Source of the DNA: Maribacter sp044594925
GTDB lineage: Bacteria; Bacteroidota; Bacteroidia; Flavobacteriales; Flavobacteriaceae
Direction: 5' to 3'
Assembly: GCF_044594925.1 (NCBI RefSeq)
Contig: NZ_CP138991.1
Location: 2,232,001-2,296,000, forward strand
DNA: 64,000 nucleotides
Below, piece after piece: positions 63,583-64,000 of this stretch (the first letter of the stretch is position 1; every line of letters starts with the position of its first letter). The position numbers and the translations under genes were made by a program. Below the pieces are notes generated by a model. The model had not been told where the DNA came from. It searched no databases and worked only from the letters and a program-made list of their open reading frames with translations.

Positions 63583-64000
63583 CTAATGGATGTAATATGG
63601 TGATATCATTAGATAAACAATAACTCCGGTAACGGCCACATAGAGCCAAATGGGAAAGGTGTACTTAGCTAAAGCCCTATGCCCATCAAAATCCTTTAAA
63701 TAAGCTTTTGCATAGGTTCTAAGAACTAATGGCACTATTGCAATGGATAATATGATATGTGTAATCAAAATAAAATAATACACATATTTGATAAAACCCT
63801 CTCCCCCATAGGAAGTAGAATCCGATGTCATATGGTAAGCTATATACATTATCAAAAATAAAAGAGATAATGCTACATTCAACGTCATTGTATTTTGATG
63901 TAATTTCTCCCTGCCCTGCTTAATGGCCCAAACGGCAAACAATAAGAACACCGCTGTTAAACCATTAATGGTGGCGTATATTGGCGGTAAAAATGACAAA
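63583..64000 (-). CDS. DUF420 family membrane protein (5' end cut by the window)
   Basis: At least 139 residues with about four membrane helices, reading SFLPPIYATINGLTAVFLL from the window edge. The frame is open to the end of the window and the last possible start seen is only a TTG, so the N-terminus lies outside. DUF420 (YozB/CtaM type) proteins are needed for cytochrome oxidase maturation in Firmicutes; in Bacteroidota they sit near SCO-type and oxidase genes. Histidines in YHMTSD, THIIL and FDGHRAL are typical of the family. Confidence 0.85.
   Translation of the reverse strand, partial: LSFLPPIYATINGLTAVFLLFAVWAIKQGREKLHQNTMTLNVALSLLFLIMYIAYHMTSDSTSYGGEGFIKYVYYFILITHIILSIAIVPLVLRTYAKAYLKDFDGHRALAKYTFPIWLYVAVTGVIVYLMISPYYIH

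Overview
The window is chromosomal DNA of a marine Flavobacteriaceae-type Bacteroidota (Zobellia, Maribacter or Arenibacter would fit). The evidence is low-GC DNA, SusC/SusD outer-membrane proteins with an ECF sigma factor and FecR anti-sigma factor, PorP/SprF proteins beside a giant adhesin with a type B type IX secretion C-terminal domain, IcmF, an HPPK-deoxynucleoside kinase fusion, and promoters of the TTTG/TAnnTTTG type with no clear Shine-Dalgarno sequences. No phage, integrase, insertion sequence or CRISPR array was seen. No stretch longer than 300 bases lacks a gene.

Layout. 1-12.2 kb is housekeeping: a GH3-type amide synthetase homologue, a DUF2797 protein, an AsmA-family protein, a queuosine-precursor transporter, SppA, a FolK-deoxynucleoside kinase fusion, a SPOUT RNA methyltransferase and MutS. 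tRNA-Gly(GCC) and tRNA-Leu(TAA) follow at 12.36-12.59 kb, each with its own terminator. 12.8-27.5 kb is an accessory nutrient-uptake locus: an ECF sigma factor on the plus strand, divergent from FecR, an STN-containing SusC, SusD, two very large paralogous FG-GAP/ASPIC-UnbV lipoproteins and an SRPBCC/GyrI-like protein on the minus strand. It has no polysaccharide-degrading enzyme. 27.7-33.3 kb holds IcmF (B12-dependent acyl-CoA mutase with its G-protein chaperone), a SanA/YdcF protein and an Nramp-like transporter that lacks the usual metal-binding signatures.

33.3-41.4 kb is a three-gene type IX secretion adhesin operon (Calx-beta adhesin, PorP/SprF, OmpA/PD40 protein). FabD (with the best-formed promoter in the window), a gamma carbonic anhydrase and a LytS/LytR-like two-component system follow to 46 kb. 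46.3-53.6 kb holds a vWA lipoprotein, an unlinked PorP/SprF, an Nfu-type Fe-S scaffold, dodecin, a DUF255 thioredoxin-like protein, an MscS channel and TsaB.

53.7-63.2 kb is one long minus-strand operon for a tripartite MacB-like exporter: two FtsX/MacB permeases, an HlyD-type adaptor, one ATPase, two more permeases, a second adaptor and TolC. A 19-bp palindrome lies just before its first gene. The window ends in a 71-aa CxxC membrane protein and a 5'-truncated DUF420 protein, probably part of a respiratory-oxidase assembly region.

The most notable points are the enzyme-free SusCD/ASPIC-UnbV locus, the doubled ABC exporter with a single ATPase, the small CAMC protein beside DUF420, the Nramp homologue without its signature motifs, the nuclease-like pattern in the DUF2797 protein, and a short motif (AACTAACTCA) found four times, only between genes. 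All functional statements rest on reading sequence and family knowledge; no database search was run.
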